Notes: generated from the letters alone by a model not told the origin. DNA of 64,000 nt from Semisulcospira habei (GCA_036245525.1 BTPG01000004.1:216685278-216749277); one strand, 5' to 3'. Shown: positions 1-10,714, counted from the stretch's first letter. Numbers and translations are program-made.

Positions 1-97
1 TGTTACTCGAGTCATGCGTTACATTCACACATGTGTGCCAGATGCAATGCAGCGCAAGAGTAATGCGAGACGGTCATTACTCGAGTGATGCGTTGCA

Positions 98-206
<109 letters not shown>

Positions 207-304
207 AGCGTGCAAATATGATGCAAGTTGAATGTATGATAGCAGATCAAAGTAGCATGATACGGAATCAGAATTAATGATCATCTTTATGATACTATTA
301 ATAA

Positions 305-985
305 AGTTTGTAGAGCTGTACATCTAATCTGTACGATTATTTCTGAGTAAATATTGTAGTAGTTGGGCTTTGAAGGAGCTCACAGACTGTGCTGATTTAA
401 TCTTTTTGGGGAGTGCGTTCCACAGTATGAAGTTGTGCCCGAGTAAGAAAAAGACGTCTTGAATATGTCTATTCTGGGCTTTGGAACTACCAGGTCATTT
501 TTACGTGTGTTGTAGGGCGTGCTACAAGTCTTGAAAAGATTAGATATGTAAGCTGGTGTTTTTCCTACTGTGGCCTTATATACCATTACTAACTTATTAA
601 AAACAAAGTGTTGACGGAGAGGGAGCATATGAAGTAAAGCAAGTTTTTCGTCGGTACTGCTTTGTTGTGGAATGGTTTTATCTAATATAAGTTTCGCTGC
701 TCGCCTATGGAGTGAGTTTAATCTTTTTAAATTTGCATCGCTACAGCTATCCCACACAGATGAGACATAATCAATATGCGATTTAATGTGTGCATTATAG
801 AATAGTTGTCTTGTTTTTCTGTCAGTGAAATATTTTAGTTTAGCAAGAAGAAACAAATTTCTTGAGACCACCTTGCATATCTTATCTGTTTGGCTCTGCC
901 AGCTGAGACAGTTATCAATGTGTGTGCCAAGTACTCGATGTTCTTTAACTTGCTGAATTTGTTCTGATCCCAGAAACAAGTTCAT
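305..985 (-). mobile_element. LINE fragment: C-terminal part of a reverse transcriptase ORF
   Basis: A minus-strand frame of about 200 residues carries the typical end of a non-LTR retrotransposon RT. It has the LGTHID motif, then a stretch with SHIDYVSSVWD, then the H-rich 'thumb' region (LHMLPLRQHFVFNKL) and a final PYNTRKNDL segment. Endonuclease and catalytic RT motifs are absent, so the copy is 5'-truncated. Its upstream end runs into the GATA/GATGA simple repeat at 986. The 3' part includes an AATAAA-like stretch near 300. Clade is uncertain (CR1/L2-related is plausible). Confidence 0.75.
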
Positions 986-1115
986 AGATAGATAGATAGA
1001 TAGATAAGATGAGATGAGATGAGATGAGATGAGATGAGATGAGATGAGATGAGATGAGATGAGATGAGATGAGATGAGATAAGATAACTTGAGATAGATA
1101 AGATAGATAGATAGA
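986..1115. repeat. (GATA)n / (GATGA)n simple repeat
   Basis: GATA units, then about 16 pentamers of GATGA, then GATA again. It abuts the 5'-truncated end of the LINE fragment. Confidence 0.95.
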
Positions 1116-1201
1116 TATAATTTGTTCGTATGTGCCCTCGCAACTCTGAGAATAAAGCTATCTTGTACAAATTATGATGGCTGTGATTGGACCACATAAG
1201 G

Positions 1202-1382
1202 TTAACCTATATCATACGCTAAAAGCTTCAAATCTGTACACTGCCATATGCAAGCTACATTATAGTACTTACAGATAAGGATATAGACCAATGACTTTAG
1301 TTGAAGGGTGGTGCCAGAATAGCTTGGCGCCTAGAGTCAAACTTATTTCACACACTGTTGTATTCCGAATGATAAGGGTTAA
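1202..1382. repeat. TTAA-bounded palindromic element, family 1b, right arm lost
   Basis: TTAA at both ends. It matches the complete copy at 32272-32495, including the shared inner phrase around TTCAAATCTGTACACTGC, but only the left arm of the central hairpin (GGTGGTGCCAGAATAGCTTG) remains. Confidence 0.7.
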
Positions 1383-1646
1383 TTTGGCCTGAGAATCTTT
1401 TCAGTTTTATCCATAGGCTTATTTTTGACCACAATGTTTTATAGTTGCTTCGCAACAGATTATTAAGACAACGTTTTTGCCGATCTCAAAGGTGATTTCG
1501 TAAGATGTTATGTTGGCAGAGAGACATTTCACTCAACAGATTCATGCTTATTGTCATTTTTCTTCGTTCTTTTTTCAACATTTTGCTCACCAGATTTGTG
1601 TGTAATGTAGCTGTGTTGTTGATTTCTTTTGTTCTGTTCTCAACAG

Positions 1647-1820
1647 ATCGTCCAAGCAATGTTTCAACCAATCGGCAAGGTGACTGCCCAAGATGGACCA
1701 AGGAGGCTGAGATGGGTATCGCTGTATACCAGTGTATGTATGACACCGACTGCAAGACGGACCTTCGAGCAAAGTGTTGCAAGATTGGATCTGGCACCCA
1801 GTGTGTGGCACCTGTGTATG
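1647..1820 (+). CDS. Exon: WAP (four-disulfide core) module lacking one disulfide
   Basis: A 174-bp exon, phase 1 at both ends, after TTCTCAACAG and before GTACGA. It reads a WAP-like module: GDCPRWTKEAE, then QCMYDTDC, KCC and TQCVAP. WAP domains normally have eight cysteines (C1-C6, C2-C7, C3-C5, C4-C8). Here C2 and C7, which pair with each other, are both missing, giving a three-disulfide variant also seen at 48960. NVS is a possible N-glycosylation site. This is the first recognisable exon; upstream exons must lie outside the window, since the exon needs a preceding phase-1 donor. Confidence 0.85.
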
Positions 1821-1851
1821 GTACGATTTTACTCATACTGTATGTGTGCTA

Positions 1852-1915
1852 GTCTGTGCTTTTGGACCTTACAGCTTAAGCCGTAAGGTCCAAAATCACA
1901 GACCAGTGCACAAAC
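1852..1915. repeat. Short perfect-type palindrome (family 5)
   Basis: GTCTGTG..TTTTGGACCTTAC and its reverse complement meet around AGCTTAAGCC. It sits 31 bp after an exon donor. Related copies are at 37064 and, as half-sites, at 41218 and 59298. Confidence 0.75.
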
Positions 1916-1959
1916 ATCTGTTCCAGAGTGATCCCGGGTAATGTGTATTACTCAGATTG

Positions 1960-2410
1960 GTTGGTAACGCACGATTTTTTTTTGCTCACGTGCAAAGCAA
2001 AAGTGAGTCAATGTTCTGGGCCAGTGGTAGTCCGCCTGTCTGCTGTCCGCCGTCACCCGTGGTAAACTTTCTTTGGCATTTTCTCGGAGACTATTCAAGC
2101 CACAGTCTTCAATCTTGGCCCAAAGATATTTTGTGGCAAGACCTTTCTAACCATACCAACTTGAGTGACCTATCACAAAGTTTTAGGTGAAAGGGGATCA
2201 GGAAATAGGTAAAAATTAGCTATATTTTGAGAACATTTATTTTTTCTCAAATACTATATATACACAACTTCACACCCAGACTTGGTACAAAGATACCTGA
2301 TGGTTAGACCTTTCTATGCATACTAATTGGTTGATGCCTTGGAAAGGTCAAATATCACAAGAGCTCAGGAAATAGGCCCCAAGAAGCCGTATTTTGACAA
2401 AAGATGTTTT
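1960..2410 (-). repeat. Truncated copy of the ~160-bp-monomer repeat element
   Basis: It shares with 44318-45500 the end motif around AAAAGTGAGTCAATGTTCTG and one monomer (GATACCTGATGGTTAGACC, then TATGCATACTAATTGG and AAAGGTCAA). It is in the opposite orientation to that full copy and is cut short. Confidence 0.7.
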
Positions 2411-2583
2411 TTTTGTCTACCGTATTTAAAAAAATACGGTAGAATTTGATATAGGGCTGGGTCGGAGCACATTCCGGAGCATGTACATGACGTTTCTGGC
2501 ATGCGGCGCAGAAATTCTGGCAAAGAAGAAGTCACGTCTAGCTGTGCAAACTTTGCTATAGAACGTCTTTTTGGCGCCAAGTG

Positions 2584-2585
<2 letters not shown>

Positions 2586-2660
<75 letters not shown>

Positions 2661-2668
2661 TGTGTGTG
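2586..2668. repeat. (TG)n microsatellite in left foldback arm
   Basis: About 40 TG units. Its mirror partner is the (AC)n run at 3431-3507. Confidence 0.97.
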
Positions 2669-3069
2669 TATGTGACAGCGACTAGAGCCCATGTTTGAGG
2701 ACGGACAAGCTTGAAATTTTAGGATATACTCCATAAAAGAATTATCTCCTGACCTTTTTTTCGATTTTTTTTTGTTATTAAGTTGCTCATTGGCGAGAAA
2801 ATATGGCCATTTCACTAAAAACGGTTCATCCACACTAGAGTCCGTAATTTTTCTTATTTGTACTAGATATTTTGCATATAGCTAGATAAAAGGGAGATAT
2901 TCAATGAGTTCGTTAACCAGCATTGTACCTTAGAAGTTTTTGAGTGATCATTAAATATTTTGGGATAAAATATATTTTTACGTTTTGGGGATTAATTTCA
3001 CGAATTGTATGGGTTAATCTTAAAACAATTAAATCTTTTTTTTTAATAAAAAAAAACCAACCAAACAAT

Positions 3070-3079
3070 NNNNNNNNNN
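3070..3079. other. Assembly gap (10 N)
   Basis: Ten undetermined bases between an A-rich stretch and TAAATATTAC, in the spacer of the foldback repeat. The true length is unknown. Confidence 0.99.
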
Positions 3080-3143
3080 TAAATATTACTATTATTAAAT
3101 GTTCTATGTTCTATGCTGGTTAACGACCTCATTCAATATCTCC

Positions 3144-3201
3144 GCCGTGAGATGGCCTTAGTCGCCTGCTCGGCGTTAAACCCAAATAACTAACTAACTA
3201 A
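3144..3201 (+). mobile_element. 58-bp LINE 3'-tail insertion with 16-bp target duplication
   Basis: The insert holds only GCCGTGAGATGGCCTTAGTC, then CTGCTCGGCGTTAAACCC and an AACT tail, the same 3' end as the LINEs at 35330-36833 and 63203-63437. It is flanked by direct copies of CTCATTCAATATCTCC at 3128-3143 and 3202-3217. The uninterrupted target is seen in the opposite foldback arm, so the insertion is clean. Confidence 0.9.
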
Positions 3202-3429
3202 CTCATTCAATATCTCCCTTTTATCTACTATAAGTAAAATATCTTGCAAAAATAAGAAAACTTACGGACTCCAGTGTGGATCAACCGGTTTTTGTGAAAC
3301 GGCTATTTTCTCGCCAATGAGCATCTTAATCAAAACATAGGAAAAAAGGTCTCGAGATAATTCTTTTAGGGACAATATCTTAAAATTTCAAGCTTGTCAG
3401 TCCTCAAACGCGGGCTCTAGTCTCTGTCT

Positions 3430-3430
<1 letters not shown>

Positions 3431-3507
<77 letters not shown>
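3431..3507. repeat. (AC)n microsatellite in right foldback arm
   Basis: Two AC runs separated by one AACAC break. Confidence 0.97.
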
Positions 3508-3513
<6 letters not shown>

Positions 3514-3723
3514 CGCTTTGGGGCCAAAACGACGTTCTCTAGCAAGGTTTGCGTAGCTAGACCTGACCGTCATTTTTATCTTGTTACTTCTTTGCCAGAA
3601 TTTCTGCCCCGCACGACAAAAACGTCATGTGCATGCTCCGGAATGCGCTCCGACCAGCCCCATTTCAAAGTCTACAGTATTTTCAATACGGTAGATAAAA
3701 ACCACCTTTATCTAACACCATGC

Positions 3724-3937
3724 GTAACCCTTTTAGCCCCGGGACACTGCAGCAGGAGAGGGATTGATCATGATAATTCAAGGGTAGTGCCAGATGAGCT
3801 TGGCGCCTTCAGGCGCCAAGCCCATCTGGCACTACCCTTGAATTATCCTGATCAATCCATCTCCAACAACTGGTACATAGTCGTTAGTCAACACCTCCAA
3901 AATTTGATAAATGGGACCTTGGGGCTAAAAGGGTTAA
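3724..3937. repeat. Palindromic element, family 1
   Basis: The central palindrome AGTGCCAGATGAGCTTGGCG..CGCCAAGCCCATCTGGCACT is flanked by TAACCC..GGGTTAA. The right TTAA (3934-3937) is followed directly by CCCTTTCACTGC, the end sequence of family 2. Confidence 0.85.
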
Positions 3938-4256
3938 CCCTTTCACTGCTGAAAACATCACCCAACTAAACACACTGAAAGGCACCTTAAAGCAGACCAT
4001 AAAGACGGATTTGTGAATAATGCTGCAATTATGCTGCAAATGCCAGCATGCCCATTATTGGGAAAAGTGAGATTTTTGTCGTACAACAATGAAAATCTCG
4101 TTTTTCTCACAACTGAACATAGAAATATAATGGCGTTTGCCATATGACGGCAAAATTTACGCTTTGCGTAGCATTCGTCTTATAACTACATTTTGCCTGT
4201 CTACGTTTGGTAGGAAGAGATAATAAAACGGACTTTACAACAACAAAAAACCACAT

Positions 4257-4441
4257 TTAACCCTTTTAGCCGAAAGGTCCCATTTCTCAAATTTTAGAGG
4301 TGCTGCCTAACGACTATGTACCAGTTGCAGGAGATGGCTTGACCATGATAATTCAAGGGTAGTGCCAGATTAGCTTGACGCCCTTGAATTATCATGGTCA
4401 AGCCATACCCTGCTGTAGGGATCCGGGACTAAAAGGGTTAA
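4257..4441. repeat. Complete TTAA-bounded palindromic element, family 1
   Basis: 185 bp from TTAA to TTAA, starting TTAACCCTTTTAGCC and ending GGACTAAAAGGGTTAA. The inner hairpin spans CATGATAATTCAAGGGTAG and its complement, and one arm of the tip is partly deleted. Confidence 0.88.
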
Positions 4442-4640
4442 GTCGTCCAGTACCAGCTGACGCAGGCTGTGTTTCTGCGATCTTCGGTGATTCAACAACT
4501 AAAAGCCCTGGCTGTCCCAGTAACAGGGACACAGTAGTGTCAGCATGAGGTGTAGATCCTCATGAGCCTCCGCAACTGCGGGGGCTCATGAGGATCTATA
4601 CCTCTTGCAGTTGGGTGTCGTTCAAATTTTCTTGGGTTCA
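4438..4640. repeat. Palindromic element, family 2, sharing its TTAA with the preceding element
   Basis: It starts at the very TTAA that ends the family-1 element. The core hairpin at about 4550-4608 is GATCCTCATGAGCC..GGGGCTCATGAGGATC. The far end lacks a TTAA. Confidence 0.8.
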
Positions 4641-4830
4641 GCATGCACGACAGATCTATGCCTGCAACCTCGTCCGATGATTAAGTTTGGCCTGTCCACC
4701 TCTGGCAGGGGAAAACCAACAACTTACACAATTTCAAAAACACCGCCAGGTTTGAGACTAATGTTCACGCTGAGTAGCATTCGTGCCATGACTACCTTTA
4801 GCCTGTCCAGGTACGGAAGACTAGTTCCAC

Positions 4831-5168
4831 ACACACACACACACACAGTGAAGCACACAACACATAGATCCGTGACCACTCAGTTGGCCTGTCCACAGTT
4901 TAGAATTGAAAAAAAACAAACACACACACACGCACACTGGAAGGCACAGACTAGATCTGTGAGTACGGTGCGCCTAACCTAGCGTTCGTCCTCGGACTAA
5001 ATTTGGTCTGCCCATGTTCGGAGACTCTGAGGAATGATGAAACAAAGCGGACTGCGCGTCGGCAACACAGGCACACATGCGCTGGTTTTATGGGTGACAG
5101 TTCCATGTACAAAGGCACACGCGCTGCGCGCGCGCGAGAGAGAGAGAGAGAGAGACAGAGAGAGAGAC
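4831..5168. repeat. Clustered short simple repeats
   Basis: Short (CA)n runs near 4831 and 4920, then CGCGCG and (GA)n at about 5130-5168. I see no gene in 4640-5540. Confidence 0.8.
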
Positions 5169-5560
5169 TATTAAGCGATCTACTTCATGGCGGGCTTTGA
5201 TTGTTTAAATTCGGACGATACAAGTTAGCAATGTTACTTTGCCTCATCTACGCCTTTTCTACCCTTCTTTTCACAATCCATGTAAGTAAGCACACGTATC
5301 AGAGGTTTTCCACTACCTGTTGAGCGTAAAGGAAGAAATTATCCTGCATGCAAGGACATTTTACGACATTCACACTTCATAATTTAAGTTGGTCCTTTTG
5401 TCCTTTTGTCTGGCATTATTGAAAGACCTCCTGAGAAAAATTATAAGGGAGATATTGCGAACCCGATACTGCCTGGACTAGGTCACTTTAAAGCCGAGCA
5501 TTGTTAGTAAAGCAATACGTAATCCTAAAAATCGATGATCATTATCAACAACGTCAATAT

Positions 5561-5561
5561 C

Positions 5562-5599
<38 letters not shown>

Positions 5600-5646
5600 T
5601 GCTGCACGCACGCACGCACGCACGCACGCACGCTCGCTCGCTCGCT

Positions 5647-5677
<31 letters not shown>

Positions 5678-5688
5678 TCGCACGCACG

Positions 5689-5750
<62 letters not shown>
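5561..5750. repeat. Compound microsatellite (CT)n-(CACG)n-(CTCG)n-(AC)n
   Basis: CT units to about 5598, CACG tetramers interrupted by CTCG to about 5694, then AC units to 5750. All open frames here are translated repeats. Confidence 0.97.
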
Positions 5751-5751
<1 letters not shown>

Positions 5752-5957
5752 CCTCCCCTCCCTCCACTACAAATCTCGTCCGGCCGCTTCGCTTGGCCAC
5801 TGTTTTGTGTGACAGGGGCGTGGCCTAAAACGAGTCGCTCGTGCATCGCATCCGCTAAGCATTATTCTTCCCGTTTCACCTGTCCCTACAGTCACTAGCT
5901 AACCTTCATCCCTGACGCACTACAACAGGCGATTAACATTTTCAGTCGATACAGACA

Positions 5958-6060
5958 CATCGATCATGATAGTTCAAGGGTGGTGCCAGAGTAGCTTGGC
6001 GTCTCTTGGCGCCAAGCTACTGTGGAGCCTCCCTTGAACTATCTTGGTCGATCGGTGTCA
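5958..6060. repeat. Palindromic core, family 1
   Basis: ATCGATCATGATAGTTCAAG..GGTCGATCGGT with the tip CTTGGCGTCTCTTGGCGCCAAG. The outer TTAA flanks are not seen. Confidence 0.8.
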
Positions 6061-6149
6061 TGAATTCTGGGAATATCAGCCTCATGGCTCAGTGCTTTGA
6101 ACATAAAACCTCAAACACTCTTCTGATCGTCTAAGGCTCGTGTCGATTA

Positions 6150-6526
6150 TGAAATTGTAAGTGACACAGAGAACTAGCAGGTCGAATTCACGAGTTTCTT
6201 TTAAAAGTAAAAGATCTTAACAAGTATGCAATATAACGGACAGCCACTGAGAAAGCCATCAGGTCAGCATTCACGTTTTTCTTTTAGATACAAGATCAAA
6301 ACAACTACATGGTTGTAAGGGACACCCACTCAGAGAGCCATCAGATCAGCATTCACGTTATTCTTATTTCTTAGATAGAAGATTAAAACGATTATACAAC
6401 CGTAAGGCACACCCACGCAGAGAATCATCGTCAAAAATTAATGATTTTCTTTTAAAAGTAAAAGATCAAAATGATTATACAACTGTAAAAGACACCCACT
6501 CAGAGAACCATCTGGTTAGTATTCAC

Positions 6527-6596
<70 letters not shown>

Positions 6597-6771
6597 TTAG
6601 ATATAAGATCAAAACGAGTACACAACTGTAAGGGATACCCACACAGAGAACTATCAAGTCGGTATTACGGGTGTTTTGTTTTTTTTCTATATGAGATAAA
6701 AACGAATACACAATTGTAAGTTCTCTGTGTGGGTGTCCCTTACAGTTGTGTACTAGTTTTGATCTTATATC

Positions 6772-6775
<4 letters not shown>
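6150..6775. repeat. ~75-100-bp tandem repeat interrupted by (TG)n, with an inverted last unit
   Basis: Six to seven units share ACACCCACTCAGAGA, ATTCACG and AGATCAAAACGA. The last stretch, 6715-6775, is the reverse complement of a unit. More units resume at 8036-8166, on the far side of an L2-like LINE. A (TG)n run at 6529-6594 splits one unit. Confidence 0.8.

Positions 6776-6852
<77 letters not shown>
6774..6852. repeat. (AC)n microsatellite at the 5' edge of an L2-like LINE
   Basis: About 39 AC units directly joined to LINE RT sequence. Confidence 0.97.
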
Positions 6853-6853
<1 letters not shown>

Positions 6854-8015
6854 CAGTCCGTCATCATCAACGGCGTCTCTTCCAACCCAGTCACGCTCTC
6901 CTGCGGAGTTCCACAGGGGTCCGTCCTGGGCCCGGTCCTTTTCACACTCTACACCTCTCATCTGTCCAACATCATCCAGTCTCACCGCATACACCACCAC
7001 CTCTACGCTGACGACTCACAACTGCTAGACAAAGACAAACTCGACAACACTCAGTCACTACTGACTCGCACGGCTGACTGCTATGAAGACGTGGAAAAAC
7101 TGGATGACAGCAAACAAGCTCAAACTGAACGACGACAAAACGGAAGCCATGCTGGTAGGCACTCGCCAGAAACTCTCCCAGCTCCCTCCCTCTCTCCACC
7201 TTCAACTCGATAGCACCCCCATCTCCCTCTCTGACTCGGCCAAGAACCTCGGCGTTATCCTCGATTCCTCTCTGTCCATGACCAGCTTCGTCTCCGCCAC
7301 GGCCCAGGCATGTTATTTCCACCTCCGCCGCATCAGTCAGATCAGAAAATACCTCACTACCGAAGCTGCCACCAAACTTGCTGTCTCTCTCATCTTATCT
7401 CGCATCGACTACTGCAACTCTCTCCTTTCCGGCCTCCCTCACTCCACCTTTTTCACTCTCCAACGCGTTCAGAACAATGCTGCCCGCCTCGTCCTCAGAA
7501 AGAAAAAAATCCGACCACGTCACACCCCTGCTCAAACTCCTTCACTGGCTTCCCATCCCCCAACGCATCCAATACAAGATTCTGTCTCTCTGCTACAAAT
7601 TCCTGAACAACTGCGCTCCTGTCTATCTCTCCAACTTACTTCACCCCTACACACCTTCCCGCTCCCTCCGCTCTGCCTCTGACCCTCTCCGCCTCCACAT
7701 CCCTCGCACCAAACGTAACACTTTCGGCCCCCGCTCCTTCTCCGTCTACGGTCCATCCACCTGGAACACTCTCCCACTCTCTCTCCGTCAGAAACACTCT
7801 CTCTCCTCCTTCTAGTCCGCCCTCAAAACTCACCTCTTTCAACAGTTTTAGCACTATATCACCACACTCCCCACCCCAAGCTGACCGTCGTAATGTATTC
7901 CACTGTTTGTGGTACGCAAGTCATTGTCTAAAGCGTGCGCATGCGTGCGCGAGTTGTGAGTGCGCGCTTAGAGTTATAATCATTATAAGATAAGCGCATT
8001 ATAAATACCGTAATT
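6853..8015 (+). mobile_element. L2/CR1-like LINE, 5'-truncated, frameshifted
   Basis: The + strand shows the end of an RT: CGVPQGSVLGPVLF, then the catalytic box YADDSQL, LKLNDDKTE, KNLGVILDSSLSM, SRIDYCNSLLSGLP, RVQNNAARLVL, LLKLLHWLPIPQRIQYKIL, SFSVYGPSTWNTLPLSLR. The reading is split over three frames by frameshifts near 7080 and 7510. The 3' end is GCGCATTATAAATACCG followed by (ATT)n. These are classical L2/CR1 motifs. It is a dead copy, closely related to 27057-27938 and 46487-47068. Confidence 0.9.
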
Positions 8016-8178
8016 ATTATTATTTTATTTTAAGGGACACCCACTTAGAGAGCCATCAGGTCAGCATTAACGTGTTTCTTATTTCTTAGATACAAGATTA
8101 ACATGATTATAAAACTGTAAGGGACACCCACGCAGAGAATCATCAGGTTGAATTCACGACTTTCTTTTNGGGCACCAG

Positions 8179-8201
8179 TGCTCTGTGTGTGTGTGTGTTT
8201 A

Positions 8202-8285
<84 letters not shown>

Positions 8286-8450
8286 ACAGGGAGATATTGA
8301 ATGAGTTTGTTAACCAGCAATGTACCTCTAGAACTTTTTGAGTGATAAATAAATATTTTTTGAAGAAAATATCTTTTCATGTTTTGGGGATTAATTTCAC
8401 GAATTATATGGGTTAATCTAAAAACAATTCAATCTTTTTTATGAAAAAAC
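8179..8450. repeat. Partial copy of the foldback repeat with (TG)n
   Basis: (TG)n at 8179-8282, then GAGATATTGAATGAGTTTG and TTTTGGGGATTAATTTCACG, matching 2898-3040. One N is at 8169. It follows resumed 6150-type tandem units. Confidence 0.8.
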
Positions 8451-8451
8451 A

Positions 8452-8790
8452 AACAATCTTCTTATTAATAATTGCATGAATTTTCATATACGGTATTTAC
8501 ATAAGCCTACAGTTTGTCGCGGCTGTCGGGTACGATTATGTCCATTGTGACCTGTATGCCCCTGGTGTGAAAATCAGATAATGTTCTGCACCACTTTTTA
8601 GGAGTCATTTGTAAAACAGCTAACATAACTTTAATTTTTCTTTTACGAAAAAAAATCCTATCTTCTCCTTAATAACCGCTTGATTTTTCATAAACAGTGT
8701 TTGCATAAGCCTGCTGTTTGTCCCGGCCCTGGCGTAGGATTAGGTCAAATTGTGACCTGTAAGCCCTAGGCGTGAAAATCAGCAAGAAAA
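8452..8790. repeat. Two diverged ~140-bp direct repeats
   Basis: Both copies contain ACATAAGCCTACAGTTTGTC or the like, then GTGACCTGTA..CCC and GTGAAAATCAG. The copies are at about 8452-8585 and 8648-8790. No coding sequence is seen. Confidence 0.7.
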
Positions 8791-8986
8791 TTGCAAAGTT
8801 GATTCTCTGATAATACATGTCAAATGTTAGTACTGCGATGAGTGACGTATAACATCGAGTTGTCACTATGAACACGGCGTCGTGGGACTAATGATGTGAA
8901 GCTTGAAGTGACATTTCGCTGCTCATGCTATTACTTTTCTTCAGAATAGCTATGCTACGCCAGACCACAGAGCTTATGAATGGCTG

Positions 8987-9195
8987 TAATCACCGTGTGT
9001 CCGTCTTTATTTCTGTGTGCCAGTGTGTGTGGATCAGACGGTGGGTTAGAGTAGCAGGAGACTGGATTCCTGTCGCTACACAAGCCCACAGAGCCGCATA
9101 CTATTGGCGGGAAACGCCGTGTGTCCCTCTTTATTTGTGTGCGCCGACGTAGTGTGTGTTGATCAGGGCGGGTTGGCTTAGAGAGGAGGGAAATG
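8987..9195. repeat. ~85-bp direct repeat pair
   Basis: CCGTGTGTCC.TCTTTATTT..GTGTG..GTTGATCAG occurs twice, at about 8990-9077 and 9116-9195. The open frame at 8925-9152 merely runs through it. Confidence 0.6.
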
Positions 9196-9284
9196 GATCA
9201 GCATAATAAGCCTAAAAAATAAACAACCTGGAATGTTCCTAAAAGAAAAACGCATCTGAGCTCCAAACAATACGGTAGACTTTG

Positions 9285-9740
9285 GGATGAAATCCTCATC
9301 TTGCATTTTTTGGTTTTTTTCGAATACTATTTACAACTTCAAACCCATACTTGGTACAAAGATACCTGATGGTAAGACCTATCTATGCATACTAATTGGA
9401 TGACCCCTCTGAAAGGTCAAGGGTCCCAAGAGGTCGTTAAATGTATGTAAAAATGCCAATTTTGGATAGATTGTGTTGTTATCAACATTTTTGCCAACTT
9501 TCAATCAGATTTGGCACAAACGTAGCGATGATAAGTCCTTCCTATGCATACTAAGTTAGTCGACTAACTGTAAAGGTCAGGGTCACGGGGAGTTGACAGA
9601 TGTGTGAAAAATGCTTAAAGTTTTGAGAAAACGTGGATTTTGCTGGTGCAGACGTGAGCCCTTTACTTATTGTCACAAAGGTCACTCATGTAGATCGGTC
9701 ATGCATGTGAGCCATAAGGGCTTTGCCTTTCTTGTGTTTC
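9285..9740 (-). repeat. Copy of the ~160-bp-monomer repeat element
   Basis: It carries ATACCTGATGGTAAGACC, then TATGCATACTAATTGGATG and the terminal phrase CATGTGAGCCATAAGGGCTT, which is the complement of the start of the full copy at 44318. It is inverted relative to that copy. Confidence 0.75.
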
Positions 9741-9916
9741 CTTGAGTAAGCGTGTGCAGGTAAGGTGTGAGCCGGTTATTCATCATGTCAGTATGAAGAC
9801 CTTGTACAGTAAGCTTCTGCTATAACAAGTCACCAGGGGACCTAATTGTTCTTGTTGTTATGTATAAGCAAAATTTACCTAGACATTGTGCTGTCGGGAT
9901 CCTCTGAAAAGTCTTG

Positions 9917-10107
9917 TTAACTCATTCAGCCCGGCGCACATATTTCCCAAATTTTGGAGGCGTCATTTAACGACTATGCACCTGTTGCAGGAGATCGATC
10001 GACCATGATAATTCAAGGGTAGTGCCAGATTTGCTAATCTGGCACTACCCTTGAATTATCATCGTCGACTCATCTCCTGCTGTAGTGCGTCAGGGCTGAA
10101 TGAGCTA
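9917..10107. repeat. Palindromic element, family 1
   Basis: Left TTAA, then CTCATTCAGCCCGG. The hairpin GGGTAGTGCCAGATTTGC..GCTAATCTGGCACTACCC lacks the GGCGCC tip. The right end is GAGCTAAG rather than TTAA. Confidence 0.82.
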
Positions 10108-10408
10108 AGTGTTGTTGAAAAGTGTTGTTGAAATTGAAAAGGAGTTTTTCTTATATCCAGCCTTGTAACAAGCAAAGTAGACTGTATGATTCATTTTACA
10201 GGCCAAGTCATTGTGAAAAAATGTCACCAGTTATAATATATATTATGTATATATTATATTATGTATGTATGTGTGTGTGCGTGTGTTTTTTTGTTTGAAG
10301 ATGTCTTGTGTGTGTGTGCTTACTTTCTATCAATTAATCATTGTCATTGTCCTTGTCAGTAATTTCTAATTTGGTTACCTATTTTCATTTGTTTTATCTG
10401 TTGGGCAG

Positions 10409-10506
10409 GCGATTCACAGTTCAACATCAGCTTGACCATATCTGGTTCATGGGATGATGCCTTCACAAACAGAAACTCCTCACAATTCAGAGAGCTCGCT
10501 AATGTG
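10409..10506 (+). CDS. Exon: SEA domain, part 1
   Basis: A 98-bp exon after TTGGGCAG, phase 1 in and phase 0 out, donor GTATGT. It reads DSQFNISLTISGSWDDAF, then NSSQFRELANV. This matches the first strand and helix of SEA domains (F.vsl.i...w...L.n..S..f..la..V). NIS and NSS are possible N-glycosylation sites. The next two exons complete the domain in compatible phases (0, then 2). SEA modules occur in heavily glycosylated secreted or membrane proteins and often cleave themselves at a G-S bond. Confidence 0.8.
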
Positions 10507-10714
10507 GTATGTACGCTTGGAAAATATTGAAACTTGTGTGGTGTCAAATAATTGTCAGTATAGAACCTGTGAGTCTATCAAAGAGAAAAATGCCAAGGCC
10601 TAATAGAGCTGCAGTGGTTTGGATACTTTCACCGAGAGACGCGCATAGTGACATCCCTTATAGGTTATTGCACAACGTAATGTCAAAACACCTTTTGCTT
10701 TCAAGTCTGTAAGC

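Larger units (their letters stand above)
2415..3705. repeat. Long diverged inverted repeat (foldback) with an N-gap at its centre
   Basis: The left arm (about 2415-2930) and right arm (about 3109-3705) are reverse complements: ACATTCCGGAGCATGTACAT against ATGTGCATGCTCCGGAATG, and GAGCCCATGTTTGAGGACGG against GTCCTCAAACGCGGGCTC. Each arm carries a dinucleotide run at the same place, (TG)n at 2586-2668 and (AC)n at 3431-3507. The N run 3070-3079 lies in the spacer. A related unpaired copy is at 8179-8450. Confidence 0.85.

Noticed and set aside
8925..9152. Small + strand frame with a few cysteines as an exon
   Set aside because: It covers a diverged direct repeat, shows no module pattern and lacks convincing splice sites in phase 1.
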